From Sphingomonas psychrolutea (GTDB taxonomy: Bacteria > Pseudomonadota > Alphaproteobacteria > Sphingomonadales > Sphingomonadaceae), in contig NZ_BMDW01000015.1 in the NCBI RefSeq assembly GCF_014636175.1, positions 1 to 64,000 of the forward strand: a stretch of DNA of 64,000 nucleotides, read 5' to 3'. The notes beneath the pieces are model-generated. The model was not told the origin of the DNA and did no database searches. It worked only from the letters and a program-made list of their open reading frames with translations. A program made the translations under genes and the position numbers. Positions 26,120 through 36,500 of the stretch are shown here, in pieces. Position 1 is the first letter of the stretch; every line of letters starts with the position of its first letter.

Positions 26120-27931
26120 TTAAGCCGCTTCGCTGAACTGCAAGCTCGCCAGCCGCGCATAGAGGCCGTTCTGGTCGACCAACGTCCCGTGCGACCCGCT
26201 TTCCACAATCCGTCCGTCATTCATCACGATGATGCGGCGCGCGGCGCGAACGGTGGCGAGGCGGTGCGCGATGACGAGCGTGGTGCGGGTCGACATCAGG
26301 CGTTCGAGCGCTTGTTGGACCAGCCGCTCGCTCTCGGCGTCGAGCGCGCTGGTCGCCTCGTCGAGCAGCAGGATCGGCGCGTCGCGCAGCAGCGCGCGGG
26401 CGATTGCCACGCGCTGACGCTGCCCGCCCGACAGCCGTGCGCCGCCTTCGCCGAGATAGGTATCGAGCCCCTCGGGCAGCTTGCGCAGGAATTCCGCGGC
26501 ATTGGCTGCTTCGGCTGCCACCCACAATTCGTCGTCATGCGCGTCCCACCGGCCATAGCGGAGGTTGTCGCGCGCCGACGCGCCGAAGATCACCGTTTCC
26601 TGCGGCACCATTGCGATGCGCGCGCGGACTTCGGCCGGGTCGGCTTCGCGGAGGTCGACGCCATCGATCAGCACGCGGCCAGCATCGGGATCGTAGAAAC
26701 GCTGGATCAACTGGAACAGCGTGGTCTTGCCCGCCCCCGACGGCCCGACGATCGCGACCGTCTCTCCTGGCGCGACCGCGAGCGAGAAATCGTGCAGCGC
26801 GGCGACATCGCGGCGCGTGGGGTAGCGAAATTCGACATGTTCGAACGCAAGCGTGCCGCGGGCCGGAACGGGCAGCGTGATCGGCTTGGCGGGCGCGCGG
26901 ATTTCGGGTTCTTCGTTGAGCAGTTCGGCCAGCCGTTCGGCTGCGCCCGATGCGCGCAGCAAATCGCCATAGACTTCGGTCAGCGCGGTGAATGCGCCGG
27001 TCACGAGGCCCGCCGTGAAGATGAACGCGGTCAGCGATCCCGCCGACAACCGCCCGGCCGCGACATCGGCGAAGGTCGACCACATCAGCAACGTCACCGC
27101 GCCGAACAGCAAGCCGATGACCAGCGCGGTCATGATCGCACGGATCGTGATGCGGCGCTTGGCGGCGGCGAAGCTATTGTCGACCGCCTTGGCGAAGCGC
27201 TCGGCCTCGCGGCGTTCCTGTCCGAACGCCTGGACGATCTTCATCGCGCCGAACGTCTCGACCGCCATCGATCCGATATCGGCGATCCGGTCCTGGCTCG
27301 AGCGCGAATACTTCCGCACGCGGCGGCCGAGCAGGACGATCGGCAGCACGACGATCGGGATGCCGATGATCAGCATGATCGCGAGCTTGGGCGCGAGCGC
27401 GAAGAGCGAGATGATCCCGCCGATCCCGGTCAGCGTATTGCGCAGCGCGACCGAAACGGTGGTGCCGACCGCGACCTCGATCTGCGCGGTGTCCGACGTC
27501 AGGCGCGAGGCGACTTCGGACGGGCGGTTCTCCTCGAACCAGCGCGGCGCGAGCGTCAGGAGATTGGCCTGCACCGCCATCCGCACATCGGCGACGGTGC
27601 GTTCGCCCAGCCAGGAGACGAAATAGAAGCGCAGCGCCGTCGCGATCGCCAGCACCCCGACGACCGCGAACAGGCCGTAGAAGATCGTGTCGATATGGTG
27701 CGCATCGGTCGAGCCATGGGTGAAGCCTTGGTCGATGACCGACTTGATGCTCCACGGAATATACAGCGTCGCCGCCGATGTGGTCAGCAATGCGGCGAGG
27801 GCGATCAGCAATTGCGCGGGATAATGCGAGGCGAAGCGCCAGATCATCACCAGGCTGCTGAGTTTGCGCTTCTCGGGCGGCGCGGGCGTGGGCGTTGCTT
27901 CGATCGGGAAGGCGGGTTCTATATCGGCCAT
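26120..27931 (-). CDS. ABC exporter, fused permease-ATPase half-transporter
   Basis: 603 residues acting as a homodimer in the inner membrane. Six transmembrane helices occupy about 38-330. The ATPase domain has Walker A GPSGAGKTT (396-404), Q-loop MVPQET, signature LSGGQRQR (500-507), Walker B ILLLDE (520-525) and the H-loop IAHRL. The type fits MsbA/LmrA-like lipid or drug exporters; the substrate is not identifiable. The ATG at 27931 is divergent from the PHA depolymerase, with a 132-bp gap holding an 8-8-8 inverted repeat. Downstream on the same strand a palindromic repeat separates it from the saccharopine-dehydrogenase-like gene. Confidence 0.93.
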   Translation of the reverse strand: MADIEPAFPIEATPTPAPPEKRKLSSLVMIWRFASHYPAQLLIALAALLTTSAATLYIPWSIKSVIDQGFTHGSTDAHHIDTIFYGLFAVVGVLAIATALRFYFVSWLGERTVADVRMAVQANLLTLAPRWFEENRPSEVASRLTSDTAQIEVAVGTTVSVALRNTLTGIGGIISLFALAPKLAIMLIIGIPIVVLPIVLLGRRVRKYSRSSQDRIADIGSMAVETFGAMKIVQAFGQERREAERFAKAVDNSFAAAKRRITIRAIMTALVIGLLFGAVTLLMWSTFADVAAGRLSAGSLTAFIFTAGLVTGAFTALTEVYGDLLRASGAAERLAELLNEEPEIRAPAKPITLPVPARGTLAFEHVEFRYPTRRDVAALHDFSLAVAPGETVAIVGPSGAGKTTLFQLIQRFYDPDAGRVLIDGVDLREADPAEVRARIAMVPQETVIFGASARDNLRYGRWDAHDDELWVAAEAANAAEFLRKLPEGLDTYLGEGGARLSGGQRQRVAIARALLRDAPILLLDEATSALDAESERLVQQALERLMSTRTTLVIAHRLATVRAARRIIVMNDGRIVESGSHGTLVDQNGLYARLASLQFSEAA

Positions 27932-27985
27932 GCTGTTCGCCTAGCAGGACGCGGGGCCGGCCTCAATCCGCATCGCCGAAAGGAT

Positions 27986-28009
27986 GGTAAACGATCATTG
28001 CCGTTTACC
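27986..28009. promoter_or_regulatory. Inverted repeat, candidate operator between the ABC exporter and PHA depolymerase genes
   Basis: GGTAAACG and CGTTTACC separated by 8 bp form a perfect 24-bp dyad in the 132-bp divergent promoter region. A TATAAC hexamer at 28030-28035 could be the -10 box of the depolymerase promoter. The half-site size and symmetry fit a dimeric repressor such as a TetR- or GntR-type protein; which one is unknown. Confidence 0.5.
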
Positions 28010-28063
28010 GCAGTGCGGCATAAGCTCACTATAACGTAACGATTGCCTTCTAGAAAGTCCGGT

Positions 28064-29296
28064 ATGCTCTACAGTGCTTATGAAATGCAGAAATCGATGC
28101 TGGCCGGCGCGAGCGCGATGGCCGATTTCGGCGCCGAATTGCTGAATAACCCAGCCAATCCGTTCGCCTATTTCGGTGGCGGGCAGATATTGAGTTCCGC
28201 GCTCGAAGTGTTTGCGCATGCCGCGGCACCGCGCGGCAAGCCGGAGTTCGGGCTCGATAGCACGATCATCAACGGCAAGAGCGTTGCGGTGACCGAGGAG
28301 ATTGTGCTGCGCAAAGCCTTCGGGCAGCTAAAGCGCTTTGTACGGGCCGGCGTGACGGGCGGGCCGAAATTGCTGATCGTGGCGCCGATGTCAGGCCATT
28401 ATGCAACACTGCTGCGCGGCACGGTCGAGCGGATGTTGCCGGTGGCCGACGTCTACATCACCGATTGGCGCGATGCGAAGCTGGTGCCGCTGTCGGACGG
28501 CACCTTCGATCTCGACGATTATGTCGATTATCTGATCGAATTCCTCGAAGCGATCGGCCCGAATGAGGGGCAGGGCGGCGCGCACATGCTCGCGGTGTGC
28601 CAGCCCTCGGTGCCGTGCTACGCCGCCGCTTGCGTGATGAGCGCGGACAAGAATCCGTGCCGGCCCAAGACGCTGACGATGATGGGTGGGCCGGTCGACA
28701 CGCGGATGGCGCCCACCTCGGTCAACACGCTGGCGACCGAGCGGCCGCATAGCTGGTTCAGCCAGAATGTGATCGCGACGATCCCGGCGCAATATCCGGG
28801 TGCGGGGCGGAAGGTCTATCCCGGCTTCCTGCAACTGACGGGGTTCCTGTCGATGAACCTCGGCAGCCACATGATGAGCCATTATGAGATGTTCAAACAT
28901 CTGGTGCAGGGCGAAGACCTCGAGGCCGATCAGACCAAGGCATTCTATGAGGAATATCGCTCGGTCTGCGACATGACCGCCGAATTCTATCTCCAGACAA
29001 TCGATGTGGTGTTTCAGGACCATGCGCTGCCCAAGGGCGAGATGCTGCACCGCGGGCGCCGCGTCGATCCGGCCGCGATCACCGACATCGCGATCCTCGC
29101 GATCGAGGGCGAGAAGGACGATATTTCGGGGGTGGGCCAGACCAAGGCCGCGCTCGACATCGCGACCAGCCTGTCCGATGCGAAGAAGCGCTATTACATG
29201 GCCGAGGGTGCCGGCCATTACGGCATCTTCAATGGTTCCAAATGGCGCACCAAGATCGCCCCCGTGCTTGAAGAATGGATCGCCGCGCACGGGTGA
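28064..29296 (+). CDS. phaZ: Intracellular polyhydroxyalkanoate depolymerase
   Basis: 410-residue alpha/beta-hydrolase of the intracellular PHB depolymerase family, which mobilises storage polyester granules. The N-terminus MLYSAYEMQKSMLAG and the block APMSGHYATLLRGTVERMLP followed by TDWRDAKLVP are family hallmarks. The nucleophile position reads VCQPSVP (C179), a cysteine in place of the usual serine, as in the Ralstonia enzyme (C183). GEKDDISG and GAGHYGIFNGSKWR supply the Asp and His of the triad. The ATG at 28064 is preferred over an upstream in-frame start. It is transcribed alone, divergent from an ABC exporter and convergent with a two-component pair. Confidence 0.92.
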   Translation: MLYSAYEMQKSMLAGASAMADFGAELLNNPANPFAYFGGGQILSSALEVFAHAAAPRGKPEFGLDSTIINGKSVAVTEEIVLRKAFGQLKRFVRAGVTGGPKLLIVAPMSGHYATLLRGTVERMLPVADVYITDWRDAKLVPLSDGTFDLDDYVDYLIEFLEAIGPNEGQGGAHMLAVCQPSVPCYAAACVMSADKNPCRPKTLTMMGGPVDTRMAPTSVNTLATERPHSWFSQNVIATIPAQYPGAGRKVYPGFLQLTGFLSMNLGSHMMSHYEMFKHLVQGEDLEADQTKAFYEEYRSVCDMTAEFYLQTIDVVFQDHALPKGEMLHRGRRVDPAAITDIAILAIEGEKDDISGVGQTKAALDIATSLSDAKKRYYMAEGAGHYGIFNGSKWRTKIAPVLEEWIAAHG

Positions 29297-29326
29297 TTGC
29301 CGGAACGGGCGAAGTCGCGTCGTCCG

Positions 29327-29707
29327 CTATGACGAGAGGCCATAAAAGGCGGCGGTTCGCGTAATTTCGGCCATCATATCTTTTAGCGCCACTGGTTTGC
29401 TGAGCAACGCATCGGCTCCCGCGCTCATGGCTTCGGCCAAGAGCGCGGCGTCAGCATGCCCTGTGAGCAATATGACTGGCGTATTCCCGTCCTCGGTTCG
29501 CAGGATGCGAGTCAGTTCGATGCCATTGGTCCCGGGCATCCGCACATCACTGACGACGACGCCGCACCCCTCCCGCCCCCGGGCGAGGAAATCGTCGGCG
29601 TCGACGTATGTTGCGGTGGTATAGCCGAACGCTTGCAGCGCCATGACAAGGGCATTGCGCACCGGTTCGTCATCATCGATGACACTCACGATCCAGGGTC
29701 TCGTCAT
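29327..29707 (-). CDS. Single-domain response regulator (receiver only)
   Basis: 126 residues, a complete receiver domain with no output domain. The acidic pair is D11/D12, phospho-acceptor D54 (VVSDVRMPG), T82 (ILLTGH) and K104 (LLSKPV). The sequence style resembles the receiver of FixJ/NarL-type regulators, but the DNA-binding half is absent and the stop comes directly after the fifth helix. The start ATG at 29707 lies 4 bp after the kinase stop, so the two form an operon. It probably passes phosphate to a histidine phosphotransferase or acts by protein contact, like DivK or CheY. Confidence 0.9.
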   Translation of the reverse strand: MTRPWIVSVIDDDEPVRNALVMALQAFGYTTATYVDADDFLARGREGCGVVVSDVRMPGTNGIELTRILRTEDGNTPVILLTGHADAALLAEAMSAGADALLSKPVALKDMMAEITRTAAFYGLSS

Positions 29708-29711
29708 GTGG

Positions 29712-31403
29712 TTATTGCGCCTCGCAAATCGGCAAAGTGAAGTGGAAACTGGTCCCCCGGGACGCGCCTGGCTCCGCCCAAATCTTGCCGCCATGATCTT
29801 CGACGATCGTGCGGCAGATCGAAAGACCGACGCCCATGCCCCTTTTCCCCTTGGCGCTGACAAAGGGCTCATACAGTCGCTCGACGACTTCGGCGCTGAT
29901 CCCCGGGCCAGTGTCGCTGACCGTAATCATCGCCATGCCGTTGACACCGTCTTCGGTCGTGATGTGAATCTTCGACGCCCGCATTTCGCCCATGGCGTCC
30001 ATGGCATTGCGCACCAGGTTCATGATGACCTGTTCGATTTGGACCCGGTCGGCGAAGACTGCAGTGTCTCTCTGCTTGTGTTCGAACGTCGTCGTGATGC
30101 CGCTTTCGCGCGATCCGATGAGCGCCAGGTTACAGGCCTCATCGACCAGCATCGTTAGATTTTCAGGGCATTTGAGGACCTCGCTGCCCGAAACGAACGA
30201 CCGAACGCGCTTGATGATTTCTCCGGCGCGGTGGCATTGATCCTTGGCGAGGGCGAGCGAACGGAGCACCGGCTCCCGCTCGCCCTCGATCGCGAGCAAG
30301 GCACCAGCCGCTTCGAGATAGAGCGAGATTGCGGCGAGCGGTTGATTGATCTCGTGCGCGATCGCGGCCGCCATGTCGCCCATCGCCGTGCGCTTCGACA
30401 CGTGAAGAAGTTCCTTGGCGAGCTCTTGGCGCTCGGTAATGTCGATCGACAGACTGACCAGGCCGGCGACCATTGCGTCGGATTCGAAAAACGGTGCCTT
30501 GGTCGACAGGAAGAGGCGCGGCCCGGTATCGCGTTCGTCGATGATTTCTTCAATCTCGCGGGTCGTGCCTTCCGCCATGGCACGACGATCGTTTTCCCGC
30601 ACCGTCTCCGCCTGGTTGTCATTCCCGAAGATCGCGATATCCGGCCGGTGTTCGATCTCGGCGAAGGTCTTGCCGATCAGGTCGAGCGCAGCCTTGTTGG
30701 CGAACAAGATTCGTCCCTGTCGATCCTTGGCATAGATCGGGCCTGGGACAACTTCGACGACCGTATGCAACAATGCGGTCGATTGATTGAGTTCGGATGT
30801 GAGCCGCGCGTTGGCGGCGGTCCCACGCTTGACGTTCTCGATATCGGTACAGGTGCCGACCCATCGCAGGATCGAACCCGCTTCATCGCGAATCGGTCGT
30901 GCGCGCCCGAGCGTCCATCGATAGTCTTGTGCTTGATATCGAAGCCGAAATTCGATCTCAAACGGGTTGCCGGTCTCGACGCTGCTCCGCCAAAGCGCAC
31001 CGGCGCGCTTGCGATCATCGACGTGCAACACGTCGTTCCACCCCGAGCCATCGCTCGACCCTTCCGGAACCCCCGTGACAGCGTACCAGTGGGCGTTAAA
31101 ATAGTCGGGAAATCCATCTGCGCGTGCCGACCAGAGCATCTGCGGCATTGCATCGGCGAGCATCAGCGCGATGACGTCTGGGGGCGGCGGATGGTCTTGG
31201 TTCGCATCGTGATCCGTGGCCAACGGAGCGAGTCCTGCGCGCGCCGGATCGATTCCTTGGGGCGGGGATTCCGCCAGCACAGCATCTTGTGCTATGCGGT
31301 CGAGGCGACTTTCCCGTACCTGGTCATCCGTGGTCGATTCGGCTTCCCGGCGCGCAGCGGTCGCGCGTGTAACATAAACGTTTTGGTTGCGAATCTTCGG
31401 CAT
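29712..31403 (-). CDS. PAS-domain sensor histidine kinase (FixL/DctS-like, soluble)
   Basis: 563 residues without membrane segments. A charged N-terminal 70 residues precede PAS1 (about 76-190, with the second half QDYRWTLGRARPIRDEAGSI) and PAS2 (about 205-325, GPIYAKDRQGRILFANKAAL), then HisKA with H350 (AAAIAHEINQPLAAI) and HATPase with NLVRNAMDAM, DTGPGIS and GMGVGLSICRTI. The HEINQPL box marks the FixL/DctB class. PAS2 lacks an obvious haem-ligand His motif, so the signal is unknown. The ATG at 31403 has GAGGG 4-5 nt upstream; an earlier ATG at 31487 would add 28 residues. The stand-alone receiver follows by 4 bp. Confidence 0.9.
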   Translation of the reverse strand: MPKIRNQNVYVTRATAARREAESTTDDQVRESRLDRIAQDAVLAESPPQGIDPARAGLAPLATDHDANQDHPPPPDVIALMLADAMPQMLWSARADGFPDYFNAHWYAVTGVPEGSSDGSGWNDVLHVDDRKRAGALWRSSVETGNPFEIEFRLRYQAQDYRWTLGRARPIRDEAGSILRWVGTCTDIENVKRGTAANARLTSELNQSTALLHTVVEVVPGPIYAKDRQGRILFANKAALDLIGKTFAEIEHRPDIAIFGNDNQAETVRENDRRAMAEGTTREIEEIIDERDTGPRLFLSTKAPFFESDAMVAGLVSLSIDITERQELAKELLHVSKRTAMGDMAAAIAHEINQPLAAISLYLEAAGALLAIEGEREPVLRSLALAKDQCHRAGEIIKRVRSFVSGSEVLKCPENLTMLVDEACNLALIGSRESGITTTFEHKQRDTAVFADRVQIEQVIMNLVRNAMDAMGEMRASKIHITTEDGVNGMAMITVSDTGPGISAEVVERLYEPFVSAKGKRGMGVGLSICRTIVEDHGGKIWAEPGASRGTSFHFTLPICEAQ

Positions 31404-31631
31404 CGGCCCTCGCGCGATTGTGCGGGAGCGATCCAGGCTCTCAGTCTGCGGGATGCGTACACTGCCGCCGATCAGGTTTTGTAGCATGGCCGTGGGGTGC
31501 CGACCCCATCAATTCGAGGAAGTTGGCCGGTCGTTTCGGTAACGCTCATCTATGCCTCGGAGGCAGCTGGAGAAAAGCAAGACTGACGGTCGAACGTCGG
31601 CACCCGGCTCCGGCCCGCAACCGTTGATCCC

Positions 31632-31664
31632 AAAAAAAGCGGCGCCGGTTTCCCGACGCCGCTT
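31632..31664 (-). terminator. Rho-independent terminator of the thiolase gene
   Basis: On the minus strand the 8-bp stem AAGCGGCG / CGCCGCTT with a 12-nt loop is followed by seven T residues (31632-31638 on plus are A). It lies 27 bp after the thiolase stop at 31691. The rest of the 31404-31690 gap holds the promoter side of the PAS kinase and no further gene. Confidence 0.85.
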
Positions 31665-31690
31665 CTCCTAACCCGCCCAAGCGCGCGCGA

Positions 31691-32869
31691 TCAGAGGACT
31701 TCGAACAGCCCAGCCGCACCCTGGCCACCGCCGATGCACATCGTGACGACGACGTACTTCGCGCCACGACGCTTGCCTTCGATCAGGGCGTGGCCGGTCG
31801 CGCGGGCGCCGGTCATGCCATAAGGGTGGCCGATCGAGATCGCGCCGCCGCTGACGTTGAGCAATTCGTTCGGAATGCCGAGCTTGTCGCGGCAATAGAG
31901 CACTTGCACGGCGAAGGCTTCGTTAAGCTCCCACAGGCCGATATCGTCCATCTTCAGGTTGAAGCGCTCGAGCAGCTTGGGGATGGCGAAGACCGGGCCG
32001 ATGCCCATTTCGTCGGGCTCGGTGCCCGCCACCGCCATGCCAACGTAGCGGCCGAGCGGCTGAAGGCCCCGCTTCGAGGCGAGCGACTCTTCCATCAGCA
32101 CCGAGGCCGAGGAGCCGTCCGACAGTTGCGACGCATTGCCTGCGGTCACGTTCATGCCCGGACCCATGACGGGCTGGAGCGCCTGCAGGCCTTCGAGCGT
32201 GGTTTCGGGGCGGTTGCCTTCGTCCTTGGCGAGCGTCACGTCCTTATAAGTGACCTCCTTGGTCTCCTTGTTGGTGACGGCCATGCTCGCGGCTGTAGGC
32301 ACGATCTCGGCATCGAAATAGCCGGCGGCCTGCGCAGCGGCGGTACGGCGCTGCGACTCCAACGCATATTCGTCGCAGGCTTCGCGGCTGATATTGTAGC
32401 GCTTTGCGACGACTTCGGCGGTGCCGAGCATCGCCATATACACGTCCTTGTGCATCGCGATCAGCTCGGGATCGGCGGCGACGCGCATTTGTGGCGTCTG
32501 GACGAGGCTGATGCTCTCGACGCCGCCGCCGATGGCGATCTGCATGTTGTCGGTGATGATCTGCTTGGCGGCCGTCGCAATCGCCATCAGGCCCGACGCG
32601 CACTGACGATCGACCGACATGCCGGGCACGGTGACCGGAAGCCCGGCGCGCAGCAACGATGTGCGCGCGATGTTGCCGGCCTGGTGGCCCTGCTGCAGCG
32701 CGCAGCCGAACACGACGTCATCGACCATGCCGCCCTCGATCCCGGCGCGCTCGACGGCGGCCCTGATCGCGTGGGCGGCGAGCGTCGGGGCGGGGGTGTT
32801 GTTGAACGCGCCGCGATAGGCGCGGCCGATCGGGGTGCGGGCGGTGGAGACGATGACGGCGGAACGCAT
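31691..32869 (-). CDS. Acetyl-CoA acetyltransferase / 3-ketoacyl-CoA thiolase
   Basis: 392-residue thiolase. The acyl-accepting cysteine is C90 ([10 protein letters not shown]), the general base is H348 ([11 protein letters not shown]), and the second catalytic cysteine is C378 (CIGGGQG). Length and motifs are those of a complete enzyme of the type II thiolase family. It either cleaves 3-ketoacyl-CoA in beta-oxidation or condenses acetyl-CoA; the sequence does not settle which. AAGGAAG lies about 8 nt upstream of the ATG. A palindromic repeat separates it from the MaoC hydratase, which is on the same strand, and a U-run terminator follows it. Confidence 0.94.
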   Translation of the reverse strand: MRSAVIVSTARTPIGRAYRGAFNNTPAPTLAAHAIRAAVERAGIEGGMVDDVVFGCALQQGHQAGNIARTSLLRAGLPVTVPGMSVDRQCASGLMAIATAAKQIITDNMQIAIGGGVESISLVQTPQMRVAADPELIAMHKDVYMAMLGTAEVVAKRYNISREACDEYALESQRRTAAAQAAGYFDAEIVPTAASMAVTNKETKEVTYKDVTLAKDEGNRPETTLEGLQALQPVMGPGMNVTAGNASQLSDGSSASVLMEESLASKRGLQPLGRYVGMAVAGTEPDEMGIGPVFAIPKLLERFNLKMDDIGLWELNEAFAVQVLYCRDKLGIPNELLNVSGGAISIGHPYGMTGARATGHALIEGKRRGAKYVVVTMCIGGGQGAAGLFEVL

Positions 32870-32892
32870 GGGATTTCTTCCTTCTGCTTCTT

Positions 32893-32985
32893 GCTCCCCT
32901 CCCGCTTGCGGGAGGGGCTGGGGGAGGGCGTGTGGAGAGCGCCCGACAGGCCCTCCCCTAACCCCTCCCGCAAGCGGGAGGGGGA
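32893..32985. repeat. Palindromic repeat element, class B (copy 4)
   Basis: 93-bp element between the thiolase and MaoC genes. The left arm is GCTCCCCTCCCGCTTGCGGG then AGGGGCTGGGGGAGGG. The right arm is CCCTCCCCTAACCCCTCCCG then CAAGCGGGAGGGGGA. It lies 23 bp upstream of the thiolase start, which has its own ribosome binding site. Confidence 0.9.
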
Positions 32986-33003
32986 TTTTGAGGGGGCGGG
33001 AAA

Positions 33004-33462
33004 CTAAACGAAAATCTGCGACATCCATTCGGCGATCATCGCGGGCTTTTCCTCGCCTTCGATCTCGACGGTGAACTCGTTGGTCTGCTGCCACTGGCCG
33101 GGGCGTTTTTCGTCGAAGCTCAGCAGCTTGAAGCGCCCGCGCACGCGCTTGCCCGAGCGGACGGGTTGCAGGAAGCGGACTTTGTTGCCGCCGTAATTGA
33201 CGCCCATTTTGACGCCTTCGATCGTTACGCCGTCGATGATCTTCGACGACAGCAACGGCATCAGCGAGAGCGTGAGGAAGCCGTGCGCGATCGTGCCGCC
33301 GAACGGCGTCATCGCCGCCATCGCGGGATTGACGTGGATGAACTGATGATCGCCGGTCGCGTCGGCGAACTTGTCGATCATTTCCTGGCTGACCTCGACC
33401 CACTCGGACACCTGTTCGGTGCCGATGCGGCCGGCCATTTCCTGGACTGTGATGCTGGTCAC
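33004..33462 (-). CDS. MaoC-family (R)-specific enoyl-CoA hydratase
   Basis: 152-residue single hotdog protein. The hydratase motif lies in [20 protein letters not shown] with the catalytic Asp and His, followed by [15 protein letters not shown]. It would hydrate trans-2-enoyl-CoA to (R)-3-hydroxyacyl-CoA, which can feed polyhydroxyalkanoate synthesis or beta-oxidation. The GTG start at 33462 is chosen because GAGGGG lies 7 nt upstream. It precedes the thiolase on the same strand with a repeat between them. Divergent from putA. Confidence 0.92.
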   Translation of the reverse strand: MTSITVQEMAGRIGTEQVSEWVEVSQEMIDKFADATGDHQFIHVNPAMAAMTPFGGTIAHGFLTLSLMPLLSSKIIDGVTIEGVKMGVNYGGNKVRFLQPVRSGKRVRGRFKLLSFDEKRPGQWQQTNEFTVEIEGEEKPAMIAEWMSQIFV

Positions 33463-33561
33463 GGCATTCCCCTCAAGGACAAATCGTCGCATAGGCGCGT
33501 GGCGCGGCAAATGGCACCGAGGCTCGCCGCGCGCAAGCCTCACCCGACCGGAAACCGGAAC

Positions 33562-36500
33562 ATGACACCAGACGTAGCGTCCAATGCCCGCAAATCCATG
33601 CCCGCTTTGCACCGTGCGAGCGAACCCGATGTTCTAAAGCCGCTGCTGGAGCGTGCCGCGCTGACCCCCGAGTCGCGTGAACGGACGCTGGGACATGCGG
33701 CCGGGCTGCTGGCAGACTTGCGCGCGGCGCAAGGCAGGGGGTGGGTCAACCAGTTTCTGCAGGAATATCGGCTCAATTCGTCCGAGGGCGTCGCGCTCCT
33801 GTCGCTGGCCGAGGCGTTCCTGCGTGTGCCCGATCCGGAGACGGCGGATCTGCTGATTGCCGACAAATTGGGCGATGCCGACTGGCGCGCGCATACGGGC
33901 AAGTCGAACTCGACGTTGGTGAACTCGGCGACGTGGGGGCTGGTCGTCGGGCGCGCTTTGGTGGGCGAGGGCGAGAAGCAATCGGCCCTGCGTCGCCTGA
34001 TCAGCCGCGCGGGCGAGCCGTTCGTGCGGCAGGCGGTCGGCGCCGCGATGCGGATGATGGGCGAGATCTTCGTGATGGGTCGCACGATCGACGAGGCGAT
34101 GAAGCGGATGCGCAAGCCCGAGCATAAGGGCTTTACCGCGAGCTTCGACATGCTGGGCGAGGCGGCGCGGACGCAAGACGATGCGGCGCGGTACTTCCGG
34201 GCTTACACCGATGCGGTGGCGGCGGTGGGTCGCGACCCGGCGGCGGGGCATTCGATTTCGGTCAAGCTGTCGGCGCTGCACCCGCGCTATGAAGTCGCGC
34301 GGTGGGACGAATGCGTGCCGGCGCTGACCGAAATGCTCGAGGCGCTCAGCGTTCAGGCGGCGGGGCTGGGGATCGCGCTAACGGTCGATGCCGAGGAGAG
34401 CGAGCGGCTCGAGATGAGCCTAGATATCATCGGCACCGTCGCTGGCTTGCCAAGCCTGAAAGGCTGGGACGGTTTCGGCATGGCGGTGCAGGCTTACGGC
34501 AAGCGCGCGCGACCGGTGGTGGCGTGGGCGGGTGAGCTTGGCCGGACCATGAACGTGCGGCTGGTGAAGGGCGCGTATTGGGATTCGGAGATCAAGCGGA
34601 CGCAAGTCGAGGGGCTGTCCGACTATCCGCTGTTCACCCGCAAAGCCGCGACCGATGTGTCGTATCTGGCGGTGGCGCGCGACATGCTCGATGCGCCTGC
34701 GATTCGCCCGGCCTTTGCGAGCCATAATGCGCTGACGGTGGCGACGATCATGGAATGGGCGGGGAATTCGCGCGATTTCGAATTCCAGCGTCTGCATGGG
34801 ATGGGCGACGGGCTGTACGAACGGCTGGTGCGCGAGAATGGCTATCATTGTCGGGTCTATGCGCCGGTCGGCGGGCATCGCGATCTGCTAGCGTATCTGG
34901 TGCGGCGACTGCTGGAGAATGGGGCGAATTCGTCGTTCGTGCATCAGCTTGCGGATGAGCGGCTGACTGAGGCGGAGATTTTGGCGGACCCGGTGGCGAA
35001 GATCGCGGCGGTCGGTGGTGCGCGGCATCCGAGTATTCCGCTGCCGGTGGATTTGTTCGGGGCGGAGCGGCGAAATTCGGCCGGGCTGGATTTGGCGGAT
35101 CGGGCGGTGCTGGAGGCGACGGTGGCGGCAATTGCCCACCAACCCGGCGAAGGCCGGGGCCCAGTTGCGCCGGCGGATGTACCTGAAGACGGCGCCCGCC
35201 AATCAATCTCTGCGCGACTGGGCCCCGGCCTTCGCCGGGGTGGTACAGTCGGAGAGGCCATCACCCGCGTCCACGCGGCTTTCGCCGATTGGGCCGGTCG
35301 CTCGATTGAGGATCGCGCGGGGATCATCGATCGCCTCGCCGACCTGCTTGAGCAGCACCTCGACGAGCTGATGGCGATTTGCGTGCAGGAGGCCTTCAAG
35401 ACCATTCCCGATGCGCTCGGCGAAGTCCGCGAGGCGGTCGATTTCTGTCGTTACTATGCGCAGCAAGCGCGCGACGGGTTGCAGCCGGTCGAACTCCCCG
35501 GGCCGACCGGTGAGCGCAACGTGCTTCGTTTCGAGGGGCGCGGGGTGTGGGCGACGATCGCGCCGTGGAATTTCCCGCTGGCGATTTTCCTCGGGCAGAC
35601 CGTCGCGGCATTGGTTGCAGGCAATACCGTGGTCGCCAAGCCTGCGCCGCAGACGCCGATGATCGCCGCGCGTGCGGTGGAGTTGGCTCATGAGGCGGGC
35701 GTGCCGACGGATGCGCTGATCCTCGTCCCCGGTGGCCCGGAGGTCGGTGCGGCGTTGACGGCCGATCCGCGCATCGCTGGCGTCGCCTTCACGGGCTCCA
35801 CCGCCACCGCGCGAAAGATCGCGCGGTCGTTGCTGGAGGATGACGCCCGTCCGATCGTGCCGCTAATCGCCGAGACTGGGGGCATCAACGCGATGATCGT
35901 CGATTCGACCGCTCTGCCCGAGCAAGTGGTGGCCGACGTCATCACCTCGGCGTTCCGCTCGGCCGGACAGCGCTGTTCGGCGCTGCGGCTGTTGTTGTTG
36001 CAAGAGGAAATCGCCGATACCACGATCGAAATGCTCAAGGGCGCGATGGATACGCTGCGGCTTGGCGACCCGGGCGACCCGGCGACCGATGTCGGGCCGG
36101 TGATCGACCAGGCGGCGTATGACAAGCTGATGGCGTACCGCGCGGGGGCGAAGATTGAAAAGACGCTCGATGCGCCCGCCGAGGGCCTGTTCGTGCCGCC
36201 GACGCTAGTTCGGATCGACAGGATCGATGCGCTGACGCAGGAATGGTTCGGCCCGATTCTGCATGTCGCGACCTGGCCGGCGGGCAAGCTCGCCGAGACG
36301 ATCCGCGCGGTGAATGCCAAGGGCTATGGGCTGACGATGGGCCTCCACAGCCGCATCGCCCGCGCGGCGGACGAGACCCAGGCGCTGGCCAATGTCGGTA
36401 ATCTCTACGTCAACCGCTCGATGATCGGCGCAGTGGTCGGATCGCAACCGTTTGGCGGGGAGGGGCTGTCGGGCACGGGGCCGAAGGCGGGTGGGCCGCA

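Noticed and set aside
29327..29707. Naming the receiver as FixJ
   Set aside because: There is no DNA-binding domain; only the receiver is present, so the name would mislead.
33166..33561. Upstream extension of putA
   Set aside because: It is antisense to the MaoC hydratase; the ATG at 33562 fits the short PutA family start.
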